From assembly GCF_014195535.1 (NCBI RefSeq), contig NZ_JACIBY010000005.1, positions 468,922 through 532,921 on the forward strand: 64,000 nt of DNA, in the 5' to 3' direction. The notes below the pieces were generated by a model. The model was not told where the DNA came from, ran no database searches, and saw nothing but the letters and a program-made list of their open reading frames with translations. The translations under genes and the position numbers were made by a program. This DNA comes from Runella defluvii (GTDB taxonomy: Bacteria > Bacteroidota > Bacteroidia > Cytophagales > Spirosomataceae). Positions 45,056-54,426 of the stretch are shown one piece after another (position 1 is the stretch's first letter; each line of letters starts with the position of its first letter).

Positions 45056-46240
45056 TTAGGGGTTTAAGCGGCGAATGGTTTCTACTACTTTGGCAACGCT
45101 GGCGTCGGTTGCGTGCCGTTCCAATACCTTTTCTTTGCCCCGTTTGCCTTGCTGACGGCGTAAATCGGGGTTCTCAATGAGCGTAATGACGGCTTTGCTC
45201 ATCGCAGCTACGTCCAAATAAGGTACCACAAAACCTGCATCTTCTTCTACCAATTCGGGGGCTCCACCGCTTTTTTCAAAACACACAATGGGGCGTTCGG
45301 CTAAAGCCGTTTCCAATACCACTAACGGGTACGGGTCTTCGCGGGAGGTTAGCGTAAATACGTCGAATTGGCTCAAATACTGGAATACTTCCGACGTGAG
45401 CCCAACGTGAACGATGCGTTCCGACAACCCCATGCGTTCGGCGTCAAAGCGCTGCACTTCGTACCATTCCGAATCTTCGCGCATCCCTACCCACACAAAA
45501 TACACAGGACGCTCACCCAAATGCTGAATCACTTGCTGGGCTACCATCATAAAGACGTCATTGCCTTTTCGCCATTCGGCATGGCCACACCCGCCTATAA
45601 GTACCGCGTTGGCAGGAACTCCCAATACTTTCCGAATGTCCGTTTTTCGGCCTTCTTCTATTCGTTGAAGAATTAATGGAATGTCTATAATTTGAAACGT
45701 GCTAATCTGAGCATCGGGGTATTGATAGGTAGCTTTGAAATAATTAGCAACGGCTTTCGACACAACAATCAGGTGATTGGCGTTCGTCATCAAATGCGCC
45801 ATATCGTCGGGATGGCTGTATTTTTTGATGGACATTTCCAATTCGTGCGCAAACAAGACAGTAGGCGCAGATAAAAAACTCAGGTGCCGATAAGCAGCGG
45901 CCGCCGCAATGGTATTGGCAAAAATCAATCCGAAATCCTGGGCTTCCATCTCGGCCCGAAACTGCGCCCAACGCTTGGCTAATACTCGGTGTTTAATACG
46001 TTCTTCCCAACCAACCAAGCGTAATACTTTGGTTATTAAAGGCGAAAAATGCACATCCCCCAAACGAGGCACGCGCGTAGTGGGCACGACTTCCCGAAAC
46101 TCCTCTTCCAATGGGCCGTCGCTACAAAGCAATAAGTGCATAGGAAGTCCCTGTTGCTTCAATTGTCGTAGCAACTGCAACAAGACAATCTGCCCCCCTG
46201 CTCGGTTTGCATCGTGGCTTATAAAGAGATTTTTTTTCAT
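45056..46240 (-). CDS. Glycosyltransferase family 4 (GT-B)
   Basis: This 394-residue enzyme has N-terminal KNLFISHDANRAGGQIVLLQLL, where GG near 15 is the glycine loop of family 4. The donor domain starts around AVLIGGCGHAEWRKGNDVF (about 210-228) and has an EX7E-like LTSREDPYPLVVLETAL (about 308-325). The LTSREDP signature is shared with the upstream gene (46334), suggesting a common ancestor. It is separated from its neighbours by 87-93 bp, including a hairpin repeat upstream. Substrate unknown. Confidence 0.88.
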   Translation of the reverse strand: MKKNLFISHDANRAGGQIVLLQLLRQLKQQGLPMHLLLCSDGPLEEEFREVVPTTRVPRLGDVHFSPLITKVLRLVGWEERIKHRVLAKRWAQFRAEMEAQDFGLIFANTIAAAAAYRHLSFLSAPTVLFAHELEMSIKKYSHPDDMAHLMTNANHLIVVSKAVANYFKATYQYPDAQISTFQIIDIPLILQRIEEGRKTDIRKVLGVPANAVLIGGCGHAEWRKGNDVFMMVAQQVIQHLGERPVYFVWVGMREDSEWYEVQRFDAERMGLSERIVHVGLTSEVFQYLSQFDVFTLTSREDPYPLVVLETALAERPIVCFEKSGGAPELVEEDAGFVVPYLDVAAMSKAVITLIENPDLRRQQGKRGKEKVLERHATDASVAKVVETIRRLNP

Positions 46241-46258
46241 CGGTTAAAGCTAACTAAT

Positions 46259-46309
46259 ACCTTCCCGAAAGTTTTTACCTTCCCGAAAGTTCAAAACTTT
46301 CGGGAAGGT
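46259..46309. repeat. GAAAGTT hairpin repeat with extra half copy
   Basis: ACCTTCCCGAAAGTT at 46277-46291 pairs exactly with AACTTTCGGGAAGGT at 46295-46309. A lone left arm lies at 46259-46273. It is the same family as 43885-43984. Confidence 0.9.
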
Positions 46310-46333
46310 AAAGGAAGGCAAAAAACATATCGT

Positions 46334-47437
46334 TTAAAGTGTCGCAAAAAACTGTTTCCAATGATTGAGCTGGTTATGAATATCAAACTCCATCGCCCGA
46401 TTGCGTAAAGTTTCTTTGTTGATAGACAGTTGGCCATTCATCACATCTTGCATGATTTGAGCTAATTTCGGAATGTCAAAAGCGGGTGCTACTTCACCCA
46501 TTCCTTTTTGGACAAACTCGCTGATTCCTCCCGAGTTAAACCCAACGACGGGTTTTTGCAGGTACGCCGACTCTATCATCACCAACGGAAAAGGGTCTTC
46601 GCGGGAAGTAAGCACAAAGCCATCGCAGATATTGAGGTAATCGTAATAATCCTGTCCTCCTTTTGAGCCTAAGGCCAGAAAATTTAAACCTTCACGCTGT
46701 ACGCGCTGTTCGAGGTAGTACGAAATGCCGTAGTCACTCTTGCTTCCCAACCACACGATGTACGCGTTTTTGGGCAATTGTGCCAAAATATCAGGAATCA
46801 TGTCGTAGCCCTTGCGCATACACATCGTTCCTGACATCAACCACACAAAAGCATCGCTTGGCAAACCAAGTTCTTTTCTCAGTACGGCAGGGTCTTTTTT
46901 GAGGGTGATTTTTTCGGTATCAATAAACGAGTGTAGCAATTTTACGTTGGGCGTACCCATTCGTTCCAATTGCTCTGCTACTACGCTAGAGCACCCAATC
47001 GACGCTTTGGCATGGGTAAGCATCTCCGAAAACGAATCAGCGCGCACCATGTCGTACGTTTCCCACAACTCGTGTACGTGCACTACATAAGGTACGTTAA
47101 GCTTGCGCGCAAGTTTGGCAAACTGCGGCATGGTCATGGTGTTAAAATACCACAAATCAGGCTTAAATTCGTTATGAATCCGTTTGATATAACTCTCCTC
47201 GGGCGTAAGTCCGACGATTTTGTGATAGACAGCCTCTACAGAATAATACGGTAGCCCACGGTGAAATTTATGGAGATAGGTAGCATCGGCAGGGGAGTGT
47301 TTGGCAAACAATTCCCCCGCTTGGCGCGAGTAAACAGCGGTTTTGATGTCACTCCCCGAAAGGTGTTTAATCATGTACCAAAGAACCATCTCTGAACCCG
47401 TCCGCGCTCCTGTCGGTGTAAAAAATAAAATCTTCAT
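46334..47437 (-). CDS. Glycosyltransferase family 4 (GT-B)
   Basis: This 367-residue enzyme has an N-terminal glycine/serine loop TPTGARTGSEMVLWYM (about 8-23). The donor domain starts at FVWLMSGTMCMRKGYDMIPDIL (about 190-210) and carries the EX7E-like LTSREDPFPLVMIESAYLQKPVVGF (about 280-300). It is related to the 45056 product. The ATG at 47437 lies 3 bp after the GT2 gene that precedes it in the transcript. Confidence 0.88.
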   Translation of the reverse strand: MKILFFTPTGARTGSEMVLWYMIKHLSGSDIKTAVYSRQAGELFAKHSPADATYLHKFHRGLPYYSVEAVYHKIVGLTPEESYIKRIHNEFKPDLWYFNTMTMPQFAKLARKLNVPYVVHVHELWETYDMVRADSFSEMLTHAKASIGCSSVVAEQLERMGTPNVKLLHSFIDTEKITLKKDPAVLRKELGLPSDAFVWLMSGTMCMRKGYDMIPDILAQLPKNAYIVWLGSKSDYGISYYLEQRVQREGLNFLALGSKGGQDYYDYLNICDGFVLTSREDPFPLVMIESAYLQKPVVGFNSGGISEFVQKGMGEVAPAFDIPKLAQIMQDVMNGQLSINKETLRNRAMEFDIHNQLNHWKQFFATL

Positions 47438-47440
47438 GCC

Positions 47441-48433
47441 TTAGACGTGGCTCTTTGGGTCGAGCTTGTAGAAATAGGGTTTGTTACGAATGATTTTCCA
47501 AAAATAGGTAGAAAACAACCACACTTTACGGGTAAAGTCTTTTTGTTGCTCCAATTCTCCAAACGGATTGCGAAACTTAGAGACGTTGAGGGCTATTTTC
47601 CAACCAAAATAAATGGGAATCATCAAGTAATAATTGAGCATTAGTCCCAAAAAACGACCAATTCCAAACTCTTTACGTATCCACACCAAGTTGGAAAGCT
47701 GGATTTGGGGATAAAAACGATTGATAATCGTAATCAATACCTCTTTCCGTTTGGGGTTGCTCCCCCATTCGTGGTGAATATACCCACAGTCTTCAAACAC
47801 TTTCAGCTTCCCGACCCGCCCCAAGCGGCAATTCCATTCGACATCCTCGCCGTATAAAAAGAAGTCCTCATCCAACAAACCCGCCTTGGCGACTACCTCG
47901 CGTTTTACCAACAAAAAAGCCGCAGGTACCCAATCCACTTGGTCGGGGTCGTCGTAATGCGTTTCGGGGATGAGTTTTTCGAGAACACGTTGAAAAATAC
48001 GCCCAGGCGGCATCACGTATAAAGTCCGTTTGAATATAGCGAGACTGCGGTAAAAAGGGCGTGGCGTACCATCTGAGAATAGCTGTACGCCCCCGCAAGC
48101 AGCCGTTTCGGGCTGGCTGTCGAGACGCGTGACACACTTGGTCAGAATATCATCCAAAAACTCAGTATCGGAGTTCAGAAGTAAATAATAACGACCTTTA
48201 GAAGCTCTTATGCCTTTATTATTCGCCCTTGAAAAACCTGCATTGTAGCCCATTTGCAGCCACTGAACACCAGGAAATTCTTTGGTAATGATGGCATCGG
48301 CCCCGTCTTGGGAGTCGTTATCAACCACAATCACTTCAAAACTAACCCCCTTTGTATGCGTATAAATCGACCGAATGCAGTCGGTGGTTAGTTTGAGCGT
48401 TTTATAATGAATAATGATTATCGAAACGTCCAT
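47441..48433 (-). CDS. Glycosyltransferase family 2 (rhamnosyltransferase-like)
   Basis: This 330-residue GT-A enzyme opens DVSIIIIHYKTLKLTTDCIRS. It has IVVDNDSQDGA (about 35-45), the metal-site LLLNSDTEFL (about 78-88), and the acceptor motif GLLDEDFFLYGEDVEWNCR (about 198-215), where the E-D-x-D/E pattern holds the catalytic base. A hydrophobic stretch near 265-285 may attach it to the membrane. The family commonly adds rhamnose or related sugars in O-antigen assembly; donor not proven. A 90-bp repeat-rich gap separates it from the NeuD-like gene upstream. Confidence 0.9.
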   Translation of the reverse strand: MDVSIIIIHYKTLKLTTDCIRSIYTHTKGVSFEVIVVDNDSQDGADAIITKEFPGVQWLQMGYNAGFSRANNKGIRASKGRYYLLLNSDTEFLDDILTKCVTRLDSQPETAACGGVQLFSDGTPRPFYRSLAIFKRTLYVMPPGRIFQRVLEKLIPETHYDDPDQVDWVPAAFLLVKREVVAKAGLLDEDFFLYGEDVEWNCRLGRVGKLKVFEDCGYIHHEWGSNPKRKEVLITIINRFYPQIQLSNLVWIRKEFGIGRFLGLMLNYYLMIPIYFGWKIALNVSKFRNPFGELEQQKDFTRKVWLFSTYFWKIIRNKPYFYKLDPKSHV

Positions 48434-48436
48434 GTT

Positions 48437-48525
48437 CAGCGGTCAGTAATCAGCCATTAGCAGTTAGCAGGCAGCGGTCAGTATTTCTGACTGCCAGCTA
48501 CTGTCTGCTAACCGCTGACTGCTCT
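48437..48525. repeat. Imperfect repeat/hairpin region
   Basis: CAGCGGTCAGTA occurs at 48437-48448 and 48472-48483. TTAGCAGTTAGCAG near 48457-48470 is partly complementary to CTGCTAACCGCTGA (48505-48518). It fills the gap between two operon genes. Confidence 0.55.
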
Positions 48526-48526
48526 T

Positions 48527-49180
48527 TTAATATACTTTAAAGCTTGGAATAGGTCTTTTTTCGGCGGGACTGCCCATGTAAACGCCCCAAGCCTCGGTAT
48601 TTTTGGTGATAGACGCTGACATAGCAACCAGTGTGCCTTCGGCAATGGTCGTATAATCACGAATGGTCGCGTTTACTCCGAAAAACGAGTACGATTCTAC
48701 CACACAGTGCCCCGAAAGCACGACGTGCGAAGTGAAAAATACGTGGTCTTTGATAATTCCGTGGTGACCAATGTGGTTGCCACTCCAAAGCACACAATTA
48801 TTGCCTATTTTGGTAAAAGGCTGAATGGTATTATCTTCAAGGATAAAGCAATTTTCGCCGATTTCGTTGCCAAACCACGTCGCTTTTGAGCTGATGTAGG
48901 TAATAAATTCATATCCTTTGGCTTTGGCTTCGAGATAGACTTTTTCGCGATTTTTATTCATTTTTCGGCCCGTCATAGGCGCAAAAAACTTAAACTCCAA
49001 CGGCGAGTAAAACGTTTCTACCTCCTCAAATGGCACAATAGGTAACCCCTTAAATTCGGTTTCTTTCAGGTATTCTTGATTGACCGTAAATGCCACCACT
49101 TCGTGGTCGGAATCGTGCGTTAAATAAAAATGAGCTAGTTCTGCGGTGTCAAGAACACCAAAGATGACCACTTTTGCCAT
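48527..49180 (-). CDS. NeuD-like sugar O/N-acyltransferase (left-handed beta helix)
   Basis: This 217-residue protein has an N-terminal Rossmann-like domain (about 1-90; KVVIFGVLDTAELAHFYL) as in NeuD/PglD. The C-terminal hexapeptide-repeat domain (about 95-205) has GNEIGENCFI, IGNNCVLWSGNHIGHH and VVLSGHCVVESYSF. The His pair in GNHIGHH is placed like the catalytic His of PglD-type acetyltransferases. It probably acetylates an amino sugar before incorporation, which would fit the DegT aminotransferase in the same locus. It lies 4 bp from the WbqC-like gene. Confidence 0.85.
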   Translation of the reverse strand: MAKVVIFGVLDTAELAHFYLTHDSDHEVVAFTVNQEYLKETEFKGLPIVPFEEVETFYSPLEFKFFAPMTGRKMNKNREKVYLEAKAKGYEFITYISSKATWFGNEIGENCFILEDNTIQPFTKIGNNCVLWSGNHIGHHGIIKDHVFFTSHVVLSGHCVVESYSFFGVNATIRDYTTIAEGTLVAMSASITKNTEAWGVYMGSPAEKRPIPSFKVY

Positions 49181-49184
49181 AAGA

Positions 49185-49883
49185 TTATACCAGTTCGTAT
49201 TCGTTTAAAAACTGCTGAATGTCAACTACTTCATTGAACATTAGAATATCAATGATTGATAACCAAGGGACAAACTCATTTTTAAATTGAGCATACCCCA
49301 CGGGTTTCGATTTTATAAAATTGAGCCGAATTCCTTTTTCTTCAAACACCGTTTTGTCGTAAAGCTCCGTGCCACCAATCGGATTGATGTAATGCTGCGC
49401 TTTTTCTTGCAAACAAATATCCAAGATTCGTTCTTGCGCTTTCAGGTGCGTATTTTGGTAAATCGCCGAACTAGGTACAATTTCCGTTTTAATCGACAAG
49501 TGCTCGGCCAAAACCCCAAAACCCGCCGCAATCCAGTCGCTCAATTTCTCGGCATCGAAATTGATAATTTTTTCCGTTACCTCAAAGGCCGTTAAATAAA
49601 ATGGCGCTTTTTTGTAACCTTGTTCGATAGTTTTCAACAATTTACCTTTCCATTTTGGGTCGTTTGAAAGATAAATCTCATTGATAAGCTTATTTTGGCT
49701 GGCCTCTTTAAGCGGAATCGTGAACAAATACTCTTGCCCGTTGACCAAGATACGATTCCGATTGATCCAGCCTTTATTAATATAATTGACGTCATCGTAC
49801 AGCACAAACTTATCTACGGCATTCATCAGTTGTAAGTACCCGATGTACGGCATAAAATAAGGTTGCATAATGGCAAGACGCAT
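49185..49883 (-). CDS. WbqC-like family protein
   Basis: This 232-residue protein matches the WbqC family: MRLAIMQPYFMPYIGYLQL at the start, then FVLYDDVNYINKGWINRNRIL (about 27-47), FTIPLKEAS and a C-terminal INPIGGTELYDK (about 167-178). WbqC proteins occur in O-antigen and glycopeptide loci near aminotransferases and have been suggested to act in amino-sugar or amino-acid modification. Biochemistry is not established. Start at the ATG, with the family's conserved first residues. Confidence 0.92.
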   Translation of the reverse strand: MRLAIMQPYFMPYIGYLQLMNAVDKFVLYDDVNYINKGWINRNRILVNGQEYLFTIPLKEASQNKLINEIYLSNDPKWKGKLLKTIEQGYKKAPFYLTAFEVTEKIINFDAEKLSDWIAAGFGVLAEHLSIKTEIVPSSAIYQNTHLKAQERILDICLQEKAQHYINPIGGTELYDKTVFEEKGIRLNFIKSKPVGYAQFKNEFVPWLSIIDILMFNEVVDIQQFLNEYELV

Positions 49884-49937
49884 AGATTAATCGTTTTTAG
49901 AATGATGAATAAAAGAGGTACGCAGGTGTAGAGAGCG

Positions 49938-49970
49938 AACTTCTCGAAAGTTTTGAATTTTCGAGAAGTT
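49938..49970. repeat. Variant GAAAGTT hairpin repeat
   Basis: AACTTCTCGAAAGTT (49938-49952) pairs with AATTTTCGAGAAGTT (49956-49970) with one wobble. A diverged member of the family at 43885 and 46277, between the membrane-protein and WbqC-like genes. Confidence 0.8.
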
Positions 49971-49973
49971 GGT

Positions 49974-52043
49974 TTATTTCAATTTTCTTAGGTAGTAATC
50001 TTCCCCTGGCACAATCAGGTCTTTCATGGTGGTGTCTGTCCCCAAACGAATATCGGTCGGAAGAGGAGGAATGACATTTTTCGAGAAAAACAGATAATCA
50101 GCCTCCTTAGGAATGGGCTGAACACCTTTTTCAAAAGGATTAATAGTAATTAGGCGCCGCGAAAGGTGTTTACCGTACAGCGGATATTCAAAGTCATCGT
50201 TGATAGTACCCAAGGCCACCGTGGCGGAGTCGGGCACCATTTGGTCAAATTTTTGGTAGGCTTTGGTAATATCAGGACGGGCAAACGTCATCAATTCAAT
50301 CCGTTCGGTCTTAAACGCCGACTTATGCCCAAGTGCGTCAAAAGGCAAACAACGCACGTTCAAAAACACCGCTAACAAGGCTGAAATACAGCCCAGTACT
50401 GTCACGATGCCTACGTAGGTTTTAAGCGCCCACGAGTAGCCCGATTTTTCGAGGCTATATTTGTGGCTAAACAACAGCGTCAAAAACAGCACGCCCAGTA
50501 CCCCTGTTTCCTGAAAATAGCGTCCTTTCCAAGGGTCGTAAGGGGCAGAATAGGATAAGGCCGCAAAGTGCAACAGCAACGCAATACCCAGAAACCAATG
50601 CGCAGGCGAGCGCACTAGGCCAATCATCACCAAAAATAGCAAAGGAAACACCAACGCGAAACCGAAAATGCCCCAATAAGGGTTTCCATTAATAAACTCA
50701 AAACGGCGTTCAAACGTAAATGGAACAATTGAAAACTCCGTCGTTTCATCCAAACGCATCTTCAGTTTATCTTCCAAATAAACAAGTGGCTTACGCATAA
50801 CGCGGTTGGCTTTTTGGCCTATTTCCACATTGCGAATACCGTCTAAATTGACAAAATCGTACGCATAGCGCACCGCATTGCGTGAACCTTGTTCAAATAA
50901 ATTCCGAAAGCCTCCGTTGGAAGTCGCTCGCTCGATGGACTGGTGTTTGAGAGAAGTAGGTGGGCCAATGGGGTGGCCAAATACTTCAATGTTTTTTAAA
51001 TAGCCCGTTGGCAATGTCCAAATGCAAAAACAAAGCGGAATCGCAACTGCCAACTTTCCTATGGCTGCCCAATTAAAAAAGCCTTTTTTAAGCCCCTTTT
51101 TTTCTCCCCACGCATTTTGTAAAAATACGGTATAAATCATCACCACAAATACCGAAGGTAGCAACAGGGTAAACGTTACTTTATGGCCATACACTACCCC
51201 AAGCGCTAGTGCCGCCAAGTATAAATAACGGTCTTCGCGCGTGATGCGGTAAGTGAACAAAAAATACAAAAGCGTACTAAAGTAAGCCGTCAGAACGATG
51301 TCCGTTTCGGTGGTGATGGCTTGCATTAAAAAATCCAAAAACATGGCAAAAGCAAACGCCGCAAAGAAACTCGCATTCAAGCGATTTTTCCCAACGCGTT
51401 GAGCAATGCCAAACACGGCCACGATGGTCATCCAGTACGATAAATGGTGGATGAGTTTAAAAGCGTTTTCAAAGCCCCCCGTCATCAAATAGGAATAAAT
51501 TTGAATGGTGGTCACACTTTTAGGGTAGGTATCCATGTTCCAGTTGGTTCCACCAAAATGCGCCATCGTACCCCGTTGGATGTATTGCACAGCCCGATTG
51601 AGGTGGCCTGTCATGCTATCCCATTCGTTGGGAACGGTAAACAAGACAAGGATTAAGTTGGTGATGCCAATGACCGCTAGGGTCAGGATCATTATTCCAA
51701 ATAAGAAACGAAGGTAAGCCCCACCGCTCACGTACCAGCGTTGTGCGGCGTGCCACCGATGTACCAGCATTGTCAGCGGCGCAAAAGGCGTTTTTTGGGG
51801 AGCTATTTTTGAAAAAACACCCCAAATCAACGTAGGAGGTACAAATACCCCCAACGCCCAAGCCCACGTAGCACTGGTAAGGTGTAAAGGGGATAGACAA
51901 AATCCCGTGAGAATAATACTACTCGCAAAAAGGAGAAACGATGTTAAGAGCCAGTCGATAAGCGACGGGCGACAAATTTGAGCGGCTGTCCGTCCGATGT
52001 ATCCAACGAATACCCCGAAACATACTAAACTAAGCAATGCCAT
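49974..52043 (-). CDS. Large polytopic membrane protein, GT39/ArnT-like
   Basis: This 689-residue integral membrane protein has about 12-14 helices in the first 560 residues and a C-terminal extracytoplasmic tail of about 120. The first large loop (about 130-165) holds acidic residues in VPNEWDSMTGHLNRAVQYIQ followed by a Thr/Asn-rich NWNMDTYPKSV. This matches the position of the catalytic Asp/Glu loop in GT-C enzymes (ArnT, PMT, GT39/GT83). A polyprenyl-phosphate sugar donor is therefore likely, perhaps supplied by the GT2 at 37632. Start at ATG, 2 bp after the aminotransferase stop. Confidence 0.72.
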   Translation of the reverse strand: MALLSLVCFGVFVGYIGRTAAQICRPSLIDWLLTSFLLFASSIILTGFCLSPLHLTSATWAWALGVFVPPTLIWGVFSKIAPQKTPFAPLTMLVHRWHAAQRWYVSGGAYLRFLFGIMILTLAVIGITNLILVLFTVPNEWDSMTGHLNRAVQYIQRGTMAHFGGTNWNMDTYPKSVTTIQIYSYLMTGGFENAFKLIHHLSYWMTIVAVFGIAQRVGKNRLNASFFAAFAFAMFLDFLMQAITTETDIVLTAYFSTLLYFLFTYRITREDRYLYLAALALGVVYGHKVTFTLLLPSVFVVMIYTVFLQNAWGEKKGLKKGFFNWAAIGKLAVAIPLCFCIWTLPTGYLKNIEVFGHPIGPPTSLKHQSIERATSNGGFRNLFEQGSRNAVRYAYDFVNLDGIRNVEIGQKANRVMRKPLVYLEDKLKMRLDETTEFSIVPFTFERRFEFINGNPYWGIFGFALVFPLLFLVMIGLVRSPAHWFLGIALLLHFAALSYSAPYDPWKGRYFQETGVLGVLFLTLLFSHKYSLEKSGYSWALKTYVGIVTVLGCISALLAVFLNVRCLPFDALGHKSAFKTERIELMTFARPDITKAYQKFDQMVPDSATVALGTINDDFEYPLYGKHLSRRLITINPFEKGVQPIPKEADYLFFSKNVIPPLPTDIRLGTDTTMKDLIVPGEDYYLRKLK

Positions 52044-52045
52044 AG

Positions 52046-53119
52046 TTACAGATGTTGGTTTATCAACGTAGCTATTCGTCTAGCATCTTCGTGAGGTAGT
52101 TCGGCATGAAGTGGCAAACATACCACCCGCAACGAAATATCTTCAGACACGGGACAAGCTTCGGCTTCCTTTAAAAACGGAAGCTGATTGAGTGAAGGAT
52201 AAAAATAACGACGTGGCACAATCTCGTGTTGTGCCAAAACGTCCCTCACCTGAAGTAGTTTTTCTTCCGACTCAAACACAAGTGGATAGTAGGAGTAGTT
52301 ACGCTCTAGTCCATCGGCCCACTGAGGTGCCGACAAACGACTCCAATCGAGAAGCTCTGTATATACATCACAAACAGCTTTTCGCGCCTGAATTAGTTGA
52401 GGAACCATTGGCAAGTTACAAAGCCCCATTGCGGCATGTACTTCCGAGTTTTTCCCGTTGACCCCCATAAAGAAATAGTCATCTCCACGGTGCCCAAATG
52501 CCCGCATCAAGTGCATTTTCTCGTGACGTTCAGGAGTATTGGTCACAATTGCTCCCCCTTCTACGGTATGGAACAATTTGGTGGCGTGGAAACTACACGT
52601 GGCAAAATCACCGTAAGAGAGCAGCGATTTCCCCAAATAATTAGCCCCAAAGGCATGAGCCCCGTCATAAATGACAACGAGGTTATATTTTTGGGCTATT
52701 TTCTCGATGGCTTCCACATCACAAGCATTGCCATAGACGTGGGTAGCCAAAATCGCCCGTGTATTTTCGGTGATAGATGCTTCAATCAAATTGGGATTGA
52801 TGCAATAGGTCGCAGGGTCGATATCGACAAAAACGGGTTTGAGGTTTTCCCACAAAATAACGTTGGTAGTCGCTACGTACGAAAAAGGCGTCGTAATAAT
52901 CTCCCCAGCGGGTTCGAGTAGCTTCAATGCCATTTGGAGCACGATGGTGCCGTTTCCACAAAAAGACAAATACTCGACTCCAAGATATTCTTTAAGTCCT
53001 TTTTCCAACTGCTGGGCCAAGGGGCCATTGTTGGTCAGCTGTGAATTGTCCCAGATTTGTTTTAAATAAGAAACATATTCATCAAAATCGGGAAGGTATG
53101 TTTTGGTAACGTTAATCAT
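52046..53119 (-). CDS. DegT/DnrJ/EryC1/StrS aminotransferase
   Basis: This 357-residue PLP-dependent enzyme transfers an amino group to a keto-sugar nucleotide. Its motifs include FCGNGTIVLQMAL (about 56-68), TPFSYVATTNVILWENLKPVFVDID, YDGAHAFGA and the lysine in CSFHATKLFHTVEGGAI (about 180). The ATG at 53119 (MINVTKTYLP) matches the family start. With the NeuD-like acetyltransferase and WbqC-like protein it points to an N-acylated amino sugar in the glycan. No dedicated sugar-nucleotide dehydratase is present, so its substrate must come from elsewhere in the genome. Confidence 0.92.
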   Translation of the reverse strand: MINVTKTYLPDFDEYVSYLKQIWDNSQLTNNGPLAQQLEKGLKEYLGVEYLSFCGNGTIVLQMALKLLEPAGEIITTPFSYVATTNVILWENLKPVFVDIDPATYCINPNLIEASITENTRAILATHVYGNACDVEAIEKIAQKYNLVVIYDGAHAFGANYLGKSLLSYGDFATCSFHATKLFHTVEGGAIVTNTPERHEKMHLMRAFGHRGDDYFFMGVNGKNSEVHAAMGLCNLPMVPQLIQARKAVCDVYTELLDWSRLSAPQWADGLERNYSYYPLVFESEEKLLQVRDVLAQHEIVPRRYFYPSLNQLPFLKEAEACPVSEDISLRVVCLPLHAELPHEDARRIATLINQHL

Positions 53120-53140
53120 TCGCTTGGACAATCCAGCCGT

Positions 53141-54391
53141 TTAAACCAATACTTCTGATTGGCTAATTTGAAAATTAAACTGAGGGCGTACATAACCAGG
53201 CCATTTGCCATACCACGTCACACCTTCACGGTGGTCTTCTACTTCAAACGAAACCGCTTCAGACAATTGGTATAAAACGGTAGAGGTATCTTTGACAACC
53301 ATCACCGATATGACGTACGAACCATCATTAAGGAAGTTTCCAGGAATATCAAGCGTTGCCGACACCAAACCTTTGTCAAAAGACTGAGAGGTTGTCCCAA
53401 CGTTAAAAATACACTCACCAGTAAAGGCATAAAGGTGCAGGCTCAAGTTAAGGTCGGCGCGCTCGGCCATGTTCCAAAACTCAATGTGTACTTTTATGGG
53501 GGTCGTTACGTCGATGTACAATTTTCCGCTGGCATACGTAGGCTTCACCCGAATACTACGGAAACGCACCTCATCGGTTCCTGGGCCTTCTTCGGGAGTT
53601 TCCCAAGTGTGCTCTAGGGTAGTTTTGGCAACGTGGCTCAAGTAGTTATTAACTACGTGGGTCGTATCTCCTTGTAATTTGAGACGACCGTGTTCAAAAT
53701 AGAAAGCGCGGTTACACAACGACTGCACGGCGGCAAGGTTATGACTCACAAATAAAATGGTACGACCACTTTCCGAGACATCCCGCATTTTACCGAGGCA
53801 TTTTTTCTGAAAATCAGCGTCTCCTACGGCCAGTACTTCGTCGATGATAAGAATCTCAGGGCTCAAGTGCGCTGAAATGGCAAAGCCCAAACGAACGTAC
53901 ATACCAGAAGAATAACGTTTTACGGGCGTATCCAAAAACTTATCAACTCCCGCAAAATCAACAATGCTATCAAACGCAGCCTTGATTTCGTGGCGTTTCA
54001 TGCCCAAAATAGCCCCGTTTAAGAAGATATTCTCGCGCCCAGTGAGTTCGGGATGGAACCCAGTTCCTACTTCAAGCAAACTAGCGACTCGTCCTTTGAT
54101 GGTCACTCGACCGTTGGTAGGCTCCGTGATTTTACTCAAAATTTTCAGCAAAGTCGATTTGCCTGCACCGTTGTGACCAATGATACCAACGCGGTCGCCT
54201 TGGTTCACGCTAAAATTCACATCACGCAAGGCCCAAAACTCCTCGTGCTCGACTTCGTCCTCTTCTCCCTTGCCAAAAAAATGCTTAAACTTCTCCGAAA
54301 AAGTATCTCGTAGTGTATAATTCTTACGAGCCTTTTTTTGGTGATCTATGATATATTTTTTGCTAATATCTTCCGCAACGATAACCTCCAT
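53141..54391 (-). CDS. Polysaccharide ABC transporter ATP-binding protein (Wzt-like)
   Basis: This 416-residue ATPase energises export of a finished, lipid-linked glycan. The nucleotide-binding domain (about 1-250) has Walker A IGHNGAGKST (about 71-80), signature YSSGMYVRLGFA and Walker B ILIIDEVLAVGD. A C-terminal domain (about 265-416) is predicted as a beta sandwich, as in Wzt proteins whose C-terminal part binds the terminal glycan modification and sets specificity. ATG at 54391 rather than TTG at 54430. The paired permease gene is directly upstream. Confidence 0.93.
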   Translation of the reverse strand: MEVIVAEDISKKYIIDHQKKARKNYTLRDTFSEKFKHFFGKGEEDEVEHEEFWALRDVNFSVNQGDRVGIIGHNGAGKSTLLKILSKITEPTNGRVTIKGRVASLLEVGTGFHPELTGRENIFLNGAILGMKRHEIKAAFDSIVDFAGVDKFLDTPVKRYSSGMYVRLGFAISAHLSPEILIIDEVLAVGDADFQKKCLGKMRDVSESGRTILFVSHNLAAVQSLCNRAFYFEHGRLKLQGDTTHVVNNYLSHVAKTTLEHTWETPEEGPGTDEVRFRSIRVKPTYASGKLYIDVTTPIKVHIEFWNMAERADLNLSLHLYAFTGECIFNVGTTSQSFDKGLVSATLDIPGNFLNDGSYVISVMVVKDTSTVLYQLSEAVSFEVEDHREGVTWYGKWPGYVRPQFNFQISQSEVLV

Positions 54392-54426
54392 TGGTCGTAT
54401 AGGTATTGTTCTAGTTTCAAAAGTAA

